DNA of 64,000 nt from Streptomyces sp. NBC_00377 (GTDB lineage: Bacteria > Actinomycetota > Actinomycetes > Streptomycetales > Streptomycetaceae), in contig NZ_CP107958.1 in assembly GCF_036075115.1 (NCBI RefSeq), positions 2,728,001 to 2,792,000 on the forward strand. The letters are read 5' to 3'. Made by a program: the position numbers and the translations under genes. Of the stretch, positions 62,262-64,000 are shown piece after piece (position 1 is the first letter of the stretch; every line of letters begins with the position of its first letter). A model generated the notes under the pieces. The model was not told the origin of the DNA, searched no databases, and saw only the letters and a program-made list of their open reading frames with translations.

Positions 62262-63974
62262 CTACAGGCGCGAGATCTGAGGGACCGTCGCCGGGTCGGC
62301 CGGGGTCTCGCGGGTGGCGTACTGCGGGACCGGGGTGTCGTCCTCGCCGGTGTCCCGGACCAGGCCGTAGCGTCCGGCGCCCTGGCCGGGGCCGCTCGTG
62401 ACGTCCCTCTCCACGGCGTCCCAGGTCGTCGGGAAGACGTTGAGGCCGTAGTCGGCGCCCCGCTCGTTCACGGTGAGGGTGACACTGCCGGCCAGGTAGA
62501 AGTACTCGTTCTGCCACATCTGCTGGGCGCCGGACGGCAGGACGGTGTACCCGGTGGCGGTGCTGCCCATACCGGTGACCGTCGAGTCCGTGGCGCTGAC
62601 GGGATCGTCCATACGGCGGCCGCCGCCGGAGGCCACGTGGAACAGCTTGCCCTTCAGGCCCGTCCAGCTCGGCATGACCAGACCGCCGGACCGGTACTGC
62701 GGGGATATCTGCCAGCGCACCAGGACATAGCCTCGGCCGCTGAGCGTCACGCGGTCCCCACGGTGGTTCAGGGTGGCGTGTGCGCCGCCGCTGCTGGTGA
62801 CGCCGGGCGCGGGCCGCTGCGGCAGGTGGGCCGGCGGTTTCCCCGGATCAGGTGCGCTGTCGACGGCGTCGACGACCGACCCGTACGGGGCCGTCTTCTT
62901 CTCGCTCCTCTTCTCAACCACCGACGCCGAGGGCGAAGGCGAGGACGGGCGGGACGGTGACGGTGACGGCTCGGGCCCGGACGGCTTGGTGGTCGGTGAG
63001 TTCGCCGCCGTGGGGGCGACGGCCGCGCGGGCGGGCGGGTCGTCGGGGGTCTGCACGACGACGTAGGCGCCGCCCGCGGCGAGTGTCGCGCCGGCCGTGA
63101 CCGCGACGGCCGGCTTGGTGAGCGCGGTCAGCACCTTCGCGGACCAGCCGGCGGACGCCGTGGCGGTGGCCGCGGCGGCCGTCTTGCCGCCGAGGGACAG
63201 GGAGATCGCGAAACCGGCGGGGACCGGGACCAGCGCGATCCCGACGAGCAGCCGTTCCGCTGGGACGACGGACTCCCGGGCATCGCCGCAGTAGGGGCAG
63301 CCGCGGACGTGCCGGGCCAGCCGTTTGCGCCACACCGAGTCCGGTCGGCCGTTCCAGCGGGTGGTCAGTTCGCGCAGGTCGGGGCAGGCGCCGTCGAGCG
63401 CGCGCACGATGCCGCGGGAGACTTCCAGGCGCTCCTTCACCCGCTGGACGCGGACGGCGGCGTGCTGCCGGCTGATGCCGACCGCCGCGGCAAGCTCGCG
63501 GCGCGTGAGTTCACCCGCGACCTCCAGCCACCACAGGGACAGCAGCTGCCGGTCCTCGTCGTCGAGCCAGCGCGCCGCCTCCGCGACCTCGCGCCGCTGC
63601 CCTTCCAACTGGAGCCGGATCACGGTGAGTTCGGCGAAGTCGGCGGCTTCCCCGGGCGAGGCGCTCTCGTCGAGGCGCTGCGTCGTCCTGCGGCGCTCGC
63701 GGTCCCGGATCTGCCGCATGGCGATCGCGACGAGCCAGGACCGGAAGCTGTCGGGTTCACGCAGCGAGCCGAGGTGGTCGACGGCGCGCAGCATGGTCTC
63801 CTGGACGACGTCGTCGACATCGGCGTGCCCGTTCAGGGCGCGGCCGACGACGTTGTACACCAGCGGCAGCCAGCCCGCCACCAGTGCCTCGAGCGCCCGC
63901 CGATCGCCGGCCTGCGCGTCGGCGATGGTCGCCCGCCACCGCCGGCCGGCCTCGGCGTCGGCATATGTCCTCAT
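62262..63974 (-). CDS. ECF-like sigma factor fused to anti-sigma-like zinc motif, membrane span and exported domain
   Basis: The 570-residue protein starts with sigma region 2 (about 24-95, VDDVVQETMLRAVDHLGSL, FRSWLVAIAMRQIRDRER) and region 4 (about 128-185, LTRRELAAAVGISRQHAAVRVQRVKERL). A zinc-finger-like segment follows: C197, H222, C226 and C229 (C-x24-H-x3-C-x2-C), the zf-HC2/ZAS-type pattern of anti-sigma factors. A membrane span (about 284-308, KPAVAVTAGATLAAGGAYVVV), a Pro/Ser-rich stalk and about 230 residues of beta-rich sequence would lie outside the cell. A single chain thus carries the sigma factor and its probable inhibitor and sensor. No separate anti-sigma gene is needed. ATG at 63974 with GAGAGGG upstream. 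Confidence 0.8.
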   Translation of the reverse strand: MRTYADAEAGRRWRATIADAQAGDRRALEALVAGWLPLVYNVVGRALNGHADVDDVVQETMLRAVDHLGSLREPDSFRSWLVAIAMRQIRDRERRRTTQRLDESASPGEAADFAELTVIRLQLEGQRREVAEAARWLDDEDRQLLSLWWLEVAGELTRRELAAAVGISRQHAAVRVQRVKERLEVSRGIVRALDGACPDLRELTTRWNGRPDSVWRKRLARHVRGCPYCGDARESVVPAERLLVGIALVPVPAGFAISLSLGGKTAAAATATASAGWSAKVLTALTKPAVAVTAGATLAAGGAYVVVQTPDDPPARAAVAPTAANSPTTKPSGPEPSPSPSRPSSPSPSASVVEKRSEKKTAPYGSVVDAVDSAPDPGKPPAHLPQRPAPGVTSSGGAHATLNHRGDRVTLSGRGYVLVRWQISPQYRSGGLVMPSWTGLKGKLFHVASGGGRRMDDPVSATDSTVTGMGSTATGYTVLPSGAQQMWQNEYFYLAGSVTLTVNERGADYGLNVFPTTWDAVERDVTSGPGQGAGRYGLVRDTGEDDTPVPQYATRETPADPATVPQISRL

Positions 63975-64000
63975 GCCCGCACCCTCTCAGCCGGGCCCCC

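Overview
The window is a stretch of high-GC actinobacterial chromosome, almost certainly Streptomyces. Codons end in G or C, GTG starts are common, Tat signals and lipoboxes occur, and three gene orders are typical of the genus: rimP-nusA-ylxR-infB, DUF503-rbfA-truB and dxr-rseP-ispG. I saw no rRNA, tRNA, CRISPR array, integrase or insertion sequence. It reads as core or near-core chromosome carrying two catabolic loci.

Bases 1-10200 begin with the start of a trypsin-like protease gene cut by the window edge. The translation and RNA-maturation genes follow on the minus strand: truB, rbfA, DUF503, infB, ylxR, nusA and rimP. A plus-strand trio then encodes a lipoprotein, a ferritin-like protein and a phosphotransferase-fold protein that lacks its catalytic aspartate.

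Bases 10500-13530 hold a small regulatory module. An ECF-type sigma factor is translationally coupled to an unknown protein and followed by a second one, and an XRE regulator is divergent. A repeated ATCTAC/GTAGAT motif fills the shared promoter region. It is the least understood unit here.

Bases 13700-23730 carry a small orphan gene, a broken ferredoxin-like remnant, proS, two GNAT acetyltransferases, the MEP-pathway genes ispG and dxr flanking the site-2 protease rseP, and a large acyl-CoA dehydrogenase.

Bases 24000-40600 look like a complete xyloglucan-utilisation locus. It has a LacI repressor, GH31, GH12, GH42, GH74, a sugar ABC importer without its own ATPase, and GH3. The likely scheme is that secreted GH74 and GH12 cut the polymer, the importer takes up the oligosaccharides, and cytoplasmic GH31, GH42 and GH3 strip them. 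Copies of a GAAGCGCTTC-centred palindrome lie before lacI and between the importer operon and GH3, and tie the locus together.

Bases 40760-57600 fit polyamine and GABA catabolism: two aldehyde dehydrogenases, gabT, a PucR-type regulator, a gamma-glutamylputrescine-oxidase-like flavoprotein and potABCD. A membrane-anchored ATPase, a PAP2 phosphatase and an array of about 119-bp repeats are interspersed.

Bases 57770-63974 hold a NADAR protein, a DUF4190 membrane protein, a deaminase probably acting on aminodeoxyfutalosine (menaquinone synthesis), a glycerophosphodiester phosphodiesterase and a sigma factor fused to a zinc-binding anti-sigma-like segment, a membrane span and an exported domain.
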